A stretch of 64,000 nt of DNA from Breoghania sp. L-A4 (GTDB lineage Bacteria; Pseudomonadota; Alphaproteobacteria; Rhizobiales; Stappiaceae). Both the position numbers and the translations under genes were made by a program. The stretch covers positions 1,837,579 through 1,901,578 of the forward strand of contig NZ_CP031841.1 in assembly GCF_003432385.1 (NCBI RefSeq), given 5' to 3'. This document shows, piece by piece, positions 19,661 to 28,420 of this stretch (position 1 is the stretch's first letter; each line of letters opens with the position of its first letter). Below the pieces are notes generated by a model. It was not told where the DNA came from and did no database searches. It worked only from the letters and a program-made list of their open reading frames with translations.

Positions 19661-20401
19661 CTACCGCGACGCGGCGAGAACGGGAAAGCCGCCGGCCTTC
19701 AAGGCCATTCCCAAAGCGGTGATCGCGTCGCGCGTCGGCGAGAAGAAGTAGACCGGCTCCCAGCGCGTGGGGATCACCGTGTCCCAGCCGATGGCCTGCA
19801 GGCCGTGCGCGCCCTCAAGGGCGTTGGCAAGCACGAACGGCAGATCCGAGCCGTAGCCGCGATAGTGGCCGTAGGCGGCCGGGTCGGCGCGGCCCCAGTC
19901 CTCGGTCCACAACTGGCTCGACGGGCTGGGCACCGTCACCTGCACGAAACCCGTGGGCTTCGCCACCCTGAGCATTTCGCGCAAGGCGGCGGAATCGTCG
20001 CCCACATGCTCGATTACATGATTGGCAATCACCCAGTCATAGCTGTCGGCGGGCCGGTCGAGCCGGCAGATGTCGAGGGAATTGTCGCCGCCATAGACGG
20101 AGACATCGACGTCCCCGAGCCGCTCCATGGGCACGCCGGGGTCGCGGGAGAATTGCAAGGCGGATTTGCCCCGAAGAAAGCCGTCCGGAAGACAATCGAA
20201 CATCGCGCGGACGATGCGGTGACGCTCGAGGCCTGAACAGGCTTCGCATTTCGGAGGCACGCCGCCTTTGGCGAGACGGCCCGCGTCGGAGGCGATGAAA
20301 CGGCGCCCGCCGCAGATCGGACACATCGGGCTGACGTGAGGCTTGTCCGGCGCGCGGCTCGTTTCAAATGCCCGTGCGCCCATCGATCTCGCGTCAGCCA
20401 T
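19661..20401 (-). CDS. Class I SAM-dependent methyltransferase with N-terminal zinc-ribbon-like motif
   Basis: Predicted 246 residues. A Cys4 cluster (CPIC, then CEAC) lies at residues 27-55. A methyltransferase-11-like domain follows: the DVSVYGGDNSLDICRLDRPADSYDWVIANHVIEHVGDDSAAL stretch contains the motif-post-I acidic residues and the conserved NHVIEH. The substrate is unknown; similar proteins are often linked with glycan or surface-structure modification. It is convergent with the antiporter gene. Confidence 0.75.
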   Translation of the reverse strand: MADARSMGARAFETSRAPDKPHVSPMCPICGGRRFIASDAGRLAKGGVPPKCEACSGLERHRIVRAMFDCLPDGFLRGKSALQFSRDPGVPMERLGDVDVSVYGGDNSLDICRLDRPADSYDWVIANHVIEHVGDDSAALREMLRVAKPTGFVQVTVPSPSSQLWTEDWGRADPAAYGHYRGYGSDLPFVLANALEGAHGLQAIGWDTVIPTRWEPVYFFSPTRDAITALGMALKAGGFPVLAASR

Positions 20402-20536
20402 GTCTCAACCCAATCGTCAATCCGGCGGTTTCGAAACAATCAGACGCCGGCACGAAGCGGGGAGTCGTGCACGAGGGAGAGCATTGCGCGATGCCGCTCC
20501 GAAGGTCATGCCAGGGGTCTGTCGTCAAGCGCAGAT

Positions 20537-20582
20537 AAGCCCGACCCGGCCGCGCTGCAAGGGCGGGCCCGGTATCGGGCTT
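20537..20582 (-). terminator. Possible terminator hairpin after the rhodanese gene
   Basis: AAGCCCGA (20537-20544) pairs perfectly with TCGGGCTT (20575-20582), and inner GC-rich pairs are possible. The hairpin starts 23 bases past the minus-strand stop of the sulfurtransferase gene. There is no clear T tract, so termination is plausible but unproven. Confidence 0.4.
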
Positions 20583-20604
20583 GACGGCTCCCGGCCGGTG
20601 GAGA

Positions 20605-21609
20605 CTATCCGTTGGGGGAGGCGGCAACCGCCGGCTTGGCCGAACCAACCGCTTCACCGATCTCCATCGGCAATGCCGGATTGGCGCTCCAGCCGACCAT
20701 CGAGGCGTCGTAGAGCGAGACGTTCTCGTAGCCGAGCAGTTCGTGCAGCACGAACCAGTTGGTCGCGGACCAGTGGCCGGTGTTGCAGTAGGAGACGATT
20801 TCAGCCGCCGGGTCGTCGACCACGGAAGACGCGATTGCCGCAAGTTCCGCCGGCGGTCGCAGGCGCTTTTTAGCCGCGTCGAAGAAACGGTCCTGGTCGA
20901 GATTGACGCTGCCCGGAATCCGGCCGGCGCGCTTGGCGTTGGAATGCTTGTCGTTGCCGATGAACTGGGCGTGCGGGCGTCCGTCGAGCATGACGATCCG
21001 CGTGCCGATCTGTTCCTTCACCTGCTCGTCGGAGACCACCATGTCGGTGTCGGCTTCGGCGATGAACATGTCGCCTTCCGGCGTCACATCGCCGGTCTCG
21101 ATCGGGTTGGAGGCATCGGCCGTCCAGGCGCTGTGGCCGCCGTCCAGGATGGTGACCGAGGGCTGGCCAAGCTGCTTCAGTGTCCAGTAGATGCGCGCGG
21201 CGCCGCCGAACTCCTGACTGTCCTTGCCGGCGGGCACGATGACCACGGTCTTCTCTTCCGTGACGCCGAGTTCCGACAGGGAGGCCTCGAGCTTTTCGAC
21301 GGACGGCAGCATGCCTTCCACCCCGTCGCGCTCGGTGCGCCACACGCCGGGATACTCGCTCCAAAGCGCGCCCGGAATGTGGCCCTTCAGATAGTCGGGC
21401 TTTCCGGAATCGGCGTAGGGCGAGCGTATGTCGAGGATGATGATGTCGTCGCGATTCAGATGCGTCTTCAGCCATTCGGCGCTGACCAGCGGCGGCGCGT
21501 CGACGGCGGCCATGGCGGGCAGGCCGAGCCAGACGGCCGCGGTCAGCGCGAGAGCGAGTTTGGATGCCTTCGCTGCCATGCGGTGCAGCGCCGCCTTGAT
21601 CCGGACCAT
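20605..21609 (-). CDS. Exported sulfurtransferase with two rhodanese domains
   Basis: Predicted 334 residues with a cleavable signal peptide (KLALALTAAVWLGLPAMAA). Two rhodanese modules follow, the first inactive (no loop cysteine) and the second with the catalytic Cys in VSYCNTGHWSATNW. The CNTGHW loop resembles periplasmic SseA-like thiosulfate/3-mercaptopyruvate sulfurtransferases rather than CRKG types. A good ribosome binding site (GAGGT) precedes the ATG. It is divergent from an Lrp-type regulator 218 bases away, which may control it. Confidence 0.88.
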   Translation of the reverse strand: MVRIKAALHRMAAKASKLALALTAAVWLGLPAMAAVDAPPLVSAEWLKTHLNRDDIIILDIRSPYADSGKPDYLKGHIPGALWSEYPGVWRTERDGVEGMLPSVEKLEASLSELGVTEEKTVVIVPAGKDSQEFGGAARIYWTLKQLGQPSVTILDGGHSAWTADASNPIETGDVTPEGDMFIAEADTDMVVSDEQVKEQIGTRIVMLDGRPHAQFIGNDKHSNAKRAGRIPGSVNLDQDRFFDAAKKRLRPPAELAAIASSVVDDPAAEIVSYCNTGHWSATNWFVLHELLGYENVSLYDASMVGWSANPALPMEIGEAVGSAKPAVAASPNG

Positions 21610-21827
21610 GGGTTACCTCGTTGATTGTTGGCCGGCAGGCCGCGCTTTCAGGTGCGCAGAACAGCCGGTCTGTAAGGCATCATTTGACATTTTCGGTGAA
21701 AGGCGACAAGCGTGCGGGGCTCGCTGACTAGAAGAAAAATCTAATATTCTCGACTTCGCATGTGAAATTGGAATGCATGCATCGTCATATGGGAATATGT
21801 TGGAATTTGATTTCAGGGAAAACCGCG

Positions 21828-22322
21828 ATGATCGACAAGGTCGACCGTAGAATCCTCTCCATTCTGCAAGAGGACAGCACCGTGCCTGTCGCCGAAATCG
21901 GCCGCCGGGTCGGTCTGTCGACCACACCGTGCTGGCGGCGCATCCAGAAGCTGGAGGAGGACGGGGTGATCCGCCGCCGCGTCGCCGTTCTGGATCCGGA
22001 AAAGGTCAATGCCAAAGTGACGGCCTTCGTCGCCATCACCACCAGCCAGCACACCGATGACTGGCTGAAGAAATTCGCCGACGTGATCACCGAGTTTTCC
22101 GAGGTCGTGGAATTCTATCGCATGGCCGGCTCGGTCGACTACCTGCTGCGCGTCGTCGTGCCGGACATCGCCGCATACGACAATTTCTACAAGCGGCTGA
22201 TCGCCAAGATCGACATCTCCGATGTCAGCACCACCTTCGCCATGGAACAGATCAAATACACCACGCAATTGCCCCTGAGCTACATCCTTCCCGGTAAGGA
22301 TGGCGGCAAGGACAAGGCATAG
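21828..22322 (+). CDS. Lrp/AsnC family transcriptional regulator
   Basis: Predicted 164 residues. The helix-turn-helix (VDRRILSILQEDSTVPVAEI, then GLSTTPCWRRIQKLEEDGVI) and the C-terminal RAM effector domain (EFYRMAGSVDYLLRVVV) are clear. The ATG at 21828 starts at MIDKVDRR; the frame is open 22 codons further up in an AT-rich leader. It is divergent from the exported sulfurtransferase, so a role in sulfur amino-acid control is possible (inference from position only). Confidence 0.9.
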   Translation: MIDKVDRRILSILQEDSTVPVAEIGRRVGLSTTPCWRRIQKLEEDGVIRRRVAVLDPEKVNAKVTAFVAITTSQHTDDWLKKFADVITEFSEVVEFYRMAGSVDYLLRVVVPDIAAYDNFYKRLIAKIDISDVSTTFAMEQIKYTTQLPLSYILPGKDGGKDKA

Positions 22323-22430
22323 TCCGCGCGCGCTTCGGGAACGGCCGGCAGACCGGCGCTTGCGCGAGATCAATTGCGGTTGCGCGAGATCGGCGTAATA
22401 TTCAGGAATTCATATTTGAGAGGTGATCCG

Positions 22431-22949
22431 ATGCGCCCCAATTCCGCGATCTTCAAGCCTGTGCTTCCGAAACTGGCCCTCTGCCTCGCCCTGATGCTGC
22501 TCGCGCCCCTGGCGCCATCGGCCGCCAAGGCCAATGGCGACATGCCCGGTGTGGTCTCAGTCACTGTCGAACGCCCCTACGACGAGGTCCGTCAGGATCT
22601 GGAGGACGCGATCGTCAACCGCGGCTATGTGGTCGACTACAACGCCCACATCGGCGACATGCTGTCACGCACCGCGGAAGATGTCGGGGCGGGGAGGGCC
22701 ATCTACACCAAAGCCGAGGCGATGCAGTTCTGCTCCGCCGTTCTGTCGCGCAAGGCGATGGAGGCGGATCCGATGAACATCGCCTATTGCCCCTATGTGC
22801 TGTTCGTCTACGAGCGCGCCGATACGCCGGGTTCCGTCACGGTCGGCCACCGCAAGCTCGGCGAGGGCACCAGCGCCGCCTCCGCCGAGGCGCTGGGCGA
22901 CATCGACGGCGTGCTGACCGAGATCGTCGAGGAAGCCGCGGGCGAGTAA
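22431..22949 (+). CDS. Exported DUF302-like protein
   Basis: Predicted 172 residues. The signal peptide (LALCLALMLLAPLAPSAAKA) is followed by a compact alpha/beta domain. VERPYDEVRQDLEDAIVNRGY at the start of the mature part and the later Cys pair (FCSAVL, AYCPY) resemble DUF302 proteins, whose function is unknown. A ribosome binding site (GAGAGGTGA) precedes the ATG. A strong terminator hairpin follows 31 bases after the stop, so it ends a transcript. Confidence 0.7.
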   Translation: MRPNSAIFKPVLPKLALCLALMLLAPLAPSAAKANGDMPGVVSVTVERPYDEVRQDLEDAIVNRGYVVDYNAHIGDMLSRTAEDVGAGRAIYTKAEAMQFCSAVLSRKAMEADPMNIAYCPYVLFVYERADTPGSVTVGHRKLGEGTSAASAEALGDIDGVLTEIVEEAAGE

Positions 22950-22980
22950 TCGTCTCGGCGCTTCTTCGGCGCAACGCAAG

Positions 22981-23011
22981 ACGGCCGCCCACCGGGCGGC
23001 CGTTTTCGTTT
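22981..23011 (+). terminator. Rho-independent terminator
   Basis: A perfect 10-base stem ACGGCCGCCC / GGGCGGCCGT with the 3-base loop ACC is followed by TTTCGTTT on the plus strand. It lies 31 bases after the DUF302-like stop and also separates it from the convergent dehydrogenase gene. Confidence 0.85.
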
Positions 23012-23027
23012 GGGCTGTTGAGACGCC

Positions 23028-23906
23028 CTACTTGTCGGCGTTGTCGAGCCGGGCGATCAGGCTCGACGTGTCCCAGCGCTTGCCGCCCATCGCCTGGACT
23101 TCCGCGTAGAACTGGTCGACCAGCGCGGTGACGGGAAGCCGGGCGCCGTTCTCGCGCGCTTCGCCCAGGCAGATGTCGAGATCCTTGCGCATCCAGTCGA
23201 CGGCGAAGCCGTGCTCGAACTGGCCGGCCGCCATGGTCTTCCAGCGGTTCTCCATCTGCCACGACTGCGCCGCGCCCCTGGAGATCACGCCGATCACCTT
23301 CTCGACGTCCAGGCCGGCGCGGGAGGCGAAGTGGATGCCTTCCGACAGACCCTGCACGAGACCGGCGATGCAGATCTGGTTGACGCACTTGGTGAGCTGT
23401 CCCGCGCCGGCGCCGCCCATCAGGCCGACCATCTTGGCATAGCACTGGATCACGGGCTCCGCCTTGGCGAACACCGCCTCGTCGCCGCCGACCATCACGG
23501 TGAGCGCGCCGTTTTCCGCGCCCGCCTGGCCGCCGGAGACCGGCGCGTCGAGGAAGTCGAGGCCGTTCATCTTGGCGGCGTCGTAGAGCTCGCGCGCGAC
23601 ATCCGCCGACGCCGTGGTGTTGTCGATGAACACCGAGCCCGGCTTCATGGCGGAGAAGGCCCCGTCCGGGCCGATGGTGACGGCGCGAAGATCGTCGTCA
23701 TTGCCGACGCAGGAGAACACGAAGTCGCAACCTTCGGCCGCCTGCTTGGGCGTCAGCGCATGGTCGCCGCCATATTCGGCGCACCATTTCTCGGCCTTGG
23801 CGGTGGTGCGGTTGTAGACGGTAATATCATGGCCGCCCTTGGTTTTCAGAAAACCGGCCATCGGATAGCCCATGACGCCGAGACCGATGAATGCAACCTT
23901 CGCCAT
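23028..23906 (-). CDS. NAD(P)-dependent beta-hydroxyacid dehydrogenase (3-hydroxyisobutyrate dehydrogenase-like)
   Basis: Predicted 292 residues, normal for the family. The Rossmann motif FIGLGVMGYPMAGFL is followed by the substrate motif FLDAPVSGGQAGAENGALTVMVGG and the catalytic-Lys segment GAGQLTKCVNQICIA. Family members reduce or oxidise 3-hydroxyisobutyrate, tartronate semialdehyde or related acids; the specific substrate is not evident. AGGAGG lies upstream of the ATG. It is divergent from a LysR gene across 356 bases. Confidence 0.88.
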   Translation of the reverse strand: MAKVAFIGLGVMGYPMAGFLKTKGGHDITVYNRTTAKAEKWCAEYGGDHALTPKQAAEGCDFVFSCVGNDDDLRAVTIGPDGAFSAMKPGSVFIDNTTASADVARELYDAAKMNGLDFLDAPVSGGQAGAENGALTVMVGGDEAVFAKAEPVIQCYAKMVGLMGGAGAGQLTKCVNQICIAGLVQGLSEGIHFASRAGLDVEKVIGVISRGAAQSWQMENRWKTMAAGQFEHGFAVDWMRKDLDICLGEARENGARLPVTALVDQFYAEVQAMGGKRWDTSSLIARLDNADK

Positions 23907-24262
23907 TGGATATGCCCTCCTGTACAGACCAAAGGCCCGGCGTAACCGCCGAGCCTTGAATTATCTGGTGTCGCAATGTTTGTAGGGCATTTGACCAAAT
24001 CTGTCAGGCGCTGGCTAGACCCCGTCGGGCCCGCGACGCCACAGTCTGGCGAAACGTGACCGATCTCGCCGGGTCTTGTCCGCGTGCCGTTGGGGCAGGT
24101 CCGCCCGGTCGCGCGCGGGAAGCGGCTGGCTTCCATGAATGCATGAGCATAAATACTTAACATGACCTAATATCCTTCTGAGCTTGCGTTGAGCGGAATA
24201 TTGCAATTGAGCGCGAAAAATGCGACCCAAGAAGAATGTTCGAATATAAGTTTGGCTAACAG
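23907..24262. promoter_or_regulatory. Divergent promoter region between dehydrogenase and LysR genes
   Basis: These 356 bases carry no credible gene. The part from about 24150 to 24262 is AT-rich (AATATTGCAATTGAGCGCG) and close to the LysR start, as expected for a LysR-controlled divergent promoter pair. I see no clear operator. Confidence 0.5.
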
Positions 24263-25147
24263 ATGAATTGGCGTGAATTTCCCTCCCTGAGCAGCCTGCG
24301 GGCTTTTTCCGCCGTTGCGGAGAAAAAGAGTTTTTCCGCGGCCGGACGCGAGCTGAATGTCACCCATGCGGCGGTCAGCCAGCAGGTCCGCGCGCTGGAG
24401 AAGCATCTTGGCCTGCAGCTTGTCGTCCGCGAAGGCCGGGGCATTGCCCTGACACCCGAAGGCGAAACCCTGTTTCAGGGCGTCAACGAAGGGTTTTCGG
24501 CGATCCGCGCCACCGTCGACCATCTCACCGGAGAGGAGGGTGTCCGGCCGCTGAACATCACCATGACGCCCGCCTTTGCGGTAAGTTGGCTGATGCCGCG
24601 CATTTCCGATTTCCGAAACAGCCATCCGGACATCGAGCTGATGCTCAATCCAACCGGCGAGGTGGTCACCTTCGAGCCGGGCGGTGTCGACCTGGCCATC
24701 CGCTTCGGTGACGGCAACTGGGCGGGCCTGGAGTCAGAACTGCTGCTGCCGACGAGTTTCGTTGTTGTTGGCGCCGCGAGCCTGATCGGTGAGCGGACGA
24801 TCACCACGCCGGAGGACCTGCTGCAATTTCCCTGGCTGCAGGAACTGGGTACCAACGAGCTCGCGCTGTGGGTGCAGCGCCAAGGTGTGGTGCCGACCAG
24901 GAAGATGAATGTCACCCATTTGCCGGGCTACATGGTGCTCGAGGGGCTGCGCCGTGGCGATGGCGTCTCCGCCACCGCGCGCGCTTTCATCGAGCCGGAC
25001 ATCGCTTCCGGCAGCCTCAAGGTCCTGTTTGAGGATACGCGCAGCCATGGTTCGGGGTATCACATCGTTACCCGGCCCGGCGTGATGCGCCCGCCGCTGA
25101 AGGCCTTCGCGTCCTGGTTGCGTGGTCACGCCGCCGCCTGCAGCTGA
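24263..25147 (+). CDS. LysR family regulator, GcvA-like
   Basis: Predicted 294 residues. The N-terminal HTH (LRAFSAVAEKKSFSAAGREL, then THAAVSQQVRALEKHLGLQL) is followed by a periplasmic-binding-protein-like effector domain with the GcvA-type motif VDLAIRFGDGNW. It is divergent from the hydroxyisobutyrate-dehydrogenase-like gene and probably regulates it. The ligand is unknown. Confidence 0.9.
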   Translation: MNWREFPSLSSLRAFSAVAEKKSFSAAGRELNVTHAAVSQQVRALEKHLGLQLVVREGRGIALTPEGETLFQGVNEGFSAIRATVDHLTGEEGVRPLNITMTPAFAVSWLMPRISDFRNSHPDIELMLNPTGEVVTFEPGGVDLAIRFGDGNWAGLESELLLPTSFVVVGAASLIGERTITTPEDLLQFPWLQELGTNELALWVQRQGVVPTRKMNVTHLPGYMVLEGLRRGDGVSATARAFIEPDIASGSLKVLFEDTRSHGSGYHIVTRPGVMRPPLKAFASWLRGHAAACS

Positions 25148-25241
25148 TACCGGAGGCCGCAAGCCGCGGGTCATGCGGTGGGGCTGCGGGGAGCCCGGGT
25201 GCGTCACCGCTTCCGTCTCGCCTGTGCCGCGCGCTGTCGCG

Positions 25242-26189
25242 CTATTCCCATTCCATTTCCTGATAGACCGCTTGCGCATTGCGGCCCGCAAGGCTGTCGA
25301 AGCCGGGAAGCGCCGCGTAGGCGGACTGGTCGATCGTCGGCGCGTCCTGGATAAGGCCATTGTCCTCGATCAGGGTGCCGATCGCCGCGCGCACGCTCGC
25401 AATGTAGTCGCGGGTTTGCGCCTGCGCCTTGGCAAGCGGCGCCGGGGATCCATGCCCGGGCACGACGATATTCGGATCCAGCGCTTCGAGCCGGCCAAAG
25501 GCCTCGAGCCAGCCCGAGGACGAGGAGACGGGCAGGATCCCGAGAAGCCGGTCCAGAAACACCACATCGCCGGCGAAGACGACACGCGACTGCGGCAGCC
25601 AGACCAGCATGTCTCCCGGGGTATGCGCCGGGCCCGCGGGTATCAGAACGACCGTCGTCGACCCGAACGTCAGCGTCGTCTCCTCGCTCACGGCCGTATC
25701 GGCGTAGACAGCCTCGGTTCCCGCCAGCCCCTCGGCGCCGATCAGGTTCTCGAGAACCATGAATTGCATGTCGGCGCGGTCTTTCTGATCGGCGATAGCG
25801 GCTTCAGTGGCATAGATCGCGGCGCCCATGTCGTGGAACGGGCCGTTTCCAAGCCAGCGGTGATCCTGACCGCCTGTGTTGATGACGGCAACGACCGGCT
25901 TTGCGGTGAGGGTGTGGATGGCCTTGAGAAGGGCTTCCGCGCCGCGCCGGCTGCCGCCTGAGTCGATCACCACGGCGCCGGCGTCCGTCTCAATGACTCC
26001 GAACGTCGCGTTGTTGCCGAGGTTGTCGGCATCGCGTTGGCCCAGCGGCCCGACGAGCGCATGAATGCCGGGCGCGACCGCAACGGGTGTCAATCCGGCG
26101 ACCGGATCGGCTGTGGCGCCTGTCGGCGGCAGCAATGCGTAGCAAATCGCGGCCACGGCGCCGAACAGCATGGATTTGGGTCTATGCAT
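25242..26189 (-). CDS. Exported metallo-beta-lactamase-fold hydrolase (SoxH-like), altered metal motif
   Basis: Predicted 315 residues with a signal peptide (LFGAVAAICYALLPPTGATA). The MBL-fold order is intact: GVIETDAGAVVIDSG, INTGGQDHRWLGN, PAGPAHTPGDMLVWLP, VFAGDVVFLDR and VPGHGSP. At the zinc site the usual HxHxDH is replaced by GGQDH, losing the first two histidines while keeping Asp-His and the later His/Asp residues. Related SoxH-like proteins occur in quinoprotein pathways. Activity may be altered or lost. Confidence 0.75.
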   Translation of the reverse strand: MHRPKSMLFGAVAAICYALLPPTGATADPVAGLTPVAVAPGIHALVGPLGQRDADNLGNNATFGVIETDAGAVVIDSGGSRRGAEALLKAIHTLTAKPVVAVINTGGQDHRWLGNGPFHDMGAAIYATEAAIADQKDRADMQFMVLENLIGAEGLAGTEAVYADTAVSEETTLTFGSTTVVLIPAGPAHTPGDMLVWLPQSRVVFAGDVVFLDRLLGILPVSSSSGWLEAFGRLEALDPNIVVPGHGSPAPLAKAQAQTRDYIASVRAAIGTLIEDNGLIQDAPTIDQSAYAALPGFDSLAGRNAQAVYQEMEWE

Positions 26190-26262
26190 GCGGTCTCTCT
26201 CCCTTTTGAACGTGTCACGATAATATTCCAGATCATGAATATAATCGATGCGGCAAAGGGGA

Positions 26263-27411
26263 TCAGCCGCCCAGCGCCAGTTGCAGATCGGCGATCAGAT
26301 CGTCCGGATGCTCGATACCGACCGACAGCCGCAAAAGGTTCTTCGCGACGCCCGTCGCATCGCCCTCGATGGTGTAGCGGTGCTCAACGAGGCTTTCCAC
26401 GCCGCCCAGAGAGGTGGCGCGCAGGATCAGCTTCAGCCTCCCGGCAACGGCCAGCGCATCGGTCTCGTCGCCTTTGACGAGGAACGACAGCAGGGAGCCG
26501 TAGCCGCCGCTCATCTGAGCTTGCGCGATCTCGTGGCCGGGATGGCTCTCAAGGCCCGGATAGAGCACGCGCTCCACAGCCGGATTGCTCTCGAGGTACT
26601 CGGCAATGGCCTGCGCGTTCGCGCTCATTCGCTCCACCCGCAAGGCCAGGGTGCGCAAGCCGCGCAGCAGCAGCCAGCATTCGAAGGAGCCGAGCACGGC
26701 GCCGGCGTCGTGCCGGTCCTCGACGATAAGCTTCCAGTGCTCGTCCTCCGCATTGCCGGTGGAGACCACGCCGGCGAGCAGGTCGGAATGGCCGTTCATC
26801 GCCTTGGTGGCCGAATGCGCGACGAGATCGGCGCCGAAATCGAGCGGCTTGCACAGCAGCGGCGTCGCGGCGGTGGCGTCCACGGCGAGTATGGCGCCCG
26901 CCTCATGCGCGGCTTCGGCCACCAGCGCGATATCGGTGACGCCGAGGCCGGGATTGGCGGGTGTTTCGATGAACACCAGATCGGGGTTCGTCTCCGCCAG
27001 GATCTCGCAGAAGCGCGGCCCATCGGTGGAGTCGGCTTCCACCAGCGCGATGCCCTGACGCTTGCAGAACTTGCGCGCCCAGGCGGTGGTGCCCCAGTAG
27101 ATGCCCGATTGCAGCACCACGGCGGCGCCGGGCGGCACGGTTCGGAAAATCGAGGAGATCGCGGCCATGCCGGAGGCGAACAGCCGGGACGCCGCCGCGT
27201 TCTCCAGCCGGGCGATCAGGCCCTCGGTCTGGCGAAACAGGTCGTTGTCGTCGCGCGCGTAGAGATGCTGCGGGCTGGTGAGCGCGTAGTCCGCGCCACG
27301 CGCAAAGGTGGTGGCGGGCGCGATGCCGGGCACCACGGCGCCTGTCACCGGATCGGGGGTTCCGTTGGCGTGGGCAAGCAGGGTGGCGACGTGATGCTGG
27401 TTCGTGCTCAT
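26263..27411 (-). CDS. PLP-dependent trans-sulfuration enzyme (cystathionine gamma-synthase/lyase family)
   Basis: Predicted 382 residues, the usual size for Cys/Met-metabolism PLP enzymes. The phosphate-binding SGMAAIS, the cofactor-stacking region, DATAATPLLCKPLDFGADLVAHSATKAMNGHSD with the Schiff-base Lys, and the C-terminal SLGGVESLVEHR are present. Cystathionine synthase, lyase and O-succinylhomoserine sulfhydrylase activities cannot be separated by eye. I chose the ATG at 27411 (MSTNQHHV); the 70 codons upstream are open but not family-like. Confidence 0.88.
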   Translation of the reverse strand: MSTNQHHVATLLAHANGTPDPVTGAVVPGIAPATTFARGADYALTSPQHLYARDDNDLFRQTEGLIARLENAAASRLFASGMAAISSIFRTVPPGAAVVLQSGIYWGTTAWARKFCKRQGIALVEADSTDGPRFCEILAETNPDLVFIETPANPGLGVTDIALVAEAAHEAGAILAVDATAATPLLCKPLDFGADLVAHSATKAMNGHSDLLAGVVSTGNAEDEHWKLIVEDRHDAGAVLGSFECWLLLRGLRTLALRVERMSANAQAIAEYLESNPAVERVLYPGLESHPGHEIAQAQMSGGYGSLLSFLVKGDETDALAVAGRLKLILRATSLGGVESLVEHRYTIEGDATGVAKNLLRLSVGIEHPDDLIADLQLALGG

Positions 27412-27580
27412 GGCGAAATCCGATGCACAAGGGACAGTGGGAAGCGGCAGACCGCTCGGTCGCGGCACAATAGGTATCGCGCGCGAAATCTCAAAGCGCG
27501 CGCGTGGCGCTTTGGCGTGCTGTGGGCAACGCGGCCATCGCGGGTCCGCGTGGGACCCGACGTTCCCATCGGGGCGCGGA

Positions 27581-28420
27581 TCAGCCCGCGCGTTCCAGAT
27601 GCCGGGTGAGGCGCGCGTCAAGCTTGTCCCAGAACCTGCGAAGCGTCTCCACGATCACCAGATACATGATCGCGGCCCAGAGATAGGTCTGGAAGTCGTA
27701 GCTGCGCGAGAACGCGCGCTTGGTCTCGCCCATCAGGTCGTAGACCGTAATCACCGAGGCGATGGCCGAGCCCTTGATCATCAGGATGATCTCGTTGCCG
27801 TAGGGCCTCAGCGCCACGATAAAGGCCTGTGGAAGCACGACCCTGATGAAGATCACCCAGCGCGGCAGGCCCAGGGACTGGCCGGCCTCGATCTGGCCGC
27901 GCGGCACGTTCTCGATGGCGCCGCGCAGGATCTCGGCCTGGTAGGCGGCGGTGTTCAGCGAGAAGGTGAAGATGGCGCAGTACCAGGCGTCGCGAAAGAA
28001 CCACCACAGGTTGATGTCCTCGAAGAACTCGCGGAACGATCCCGCGCCGTAATAGACGAGGAATGTCTGGGCGATCAGCGGCGTGCCGCGGAAAAAATAG
28101 ACATAGGCATAGGCGAAGGCGCCGATGATCCGGTTTCTCGACATGCGCCCGAAGGCGATCGGCAGCGAGATCAGCGCGCCCAGGATGATGGAAACCAGCA
28201 CCAGTTCGATCGTGACGATGAAGCCGGAGATGAACTTCGGGCCATAGCGGACGACAAACACGGGGCTGTAACTGTCGACGAGAAACCAGATCAGGCCAAG
28301 GCCGGCAAGGCTCCAGAACGACACCAGCAGATATCCGGCAATCCGAAGGCCTGTCCATTTTGCCTGCGGCGGCGGTGGGGCATGTTCGACGGCCGCGGCG
28401 CCGAGGGCTGTATCGCTCAT
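27581..28420 (-). CDS. Polar amino-acid ABC transporter permease (HisM/AotM-like)
   Basis: Predicted 279 residues with about five membrane helices. The inner-membrane-component motif GQSLGLPRWVIFIRVVLPQAFIVALRPYGNE (EAA loop) and RGTPLIAQTFLVYYG are typical of the HisMQ/GlnP type. The ATG at 28420 overlaps the preceding permease stop (ATGA). It forms a heterodimer with the upstream permease. No ATPase gene for this transporter is in the adjacent cluster, so it must be encoded elsewhere. Confidence 0.9.
   Translation of the reverse strand: MSDTALGAAAVEHAPPPPQAKWTGLRIAGYLLVSFWSLAGLGLIWFLVDSYSPVFVVRYGPKFISGFIVTIELVLVSIILGALISLPIAFGRMSRNRIIGAFAYAYVYFFRGTPLIAQTFLVYYGAGSFREFFEDINLWWFFRDAWYCAIFTFSLNTAAYQAEILRGAIENVPRGQIEAGQSLGLPRWVIFIRVVLPQAFIVALRPYGNEIILMIKGSAIASVITVYDLMGETKRAFSRSYDFQTYLWAAIMYLVIVETLRRFWDKLDARLTRHLERAG

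Noticed and set aside
26248-27609. Long plus-strand open frame opposite the PLP enzyme
   Set aside because: Its translation is rich in Arg, Gly and His with no family features; it is the shadow of the cystathionine-type gene on the other strand.
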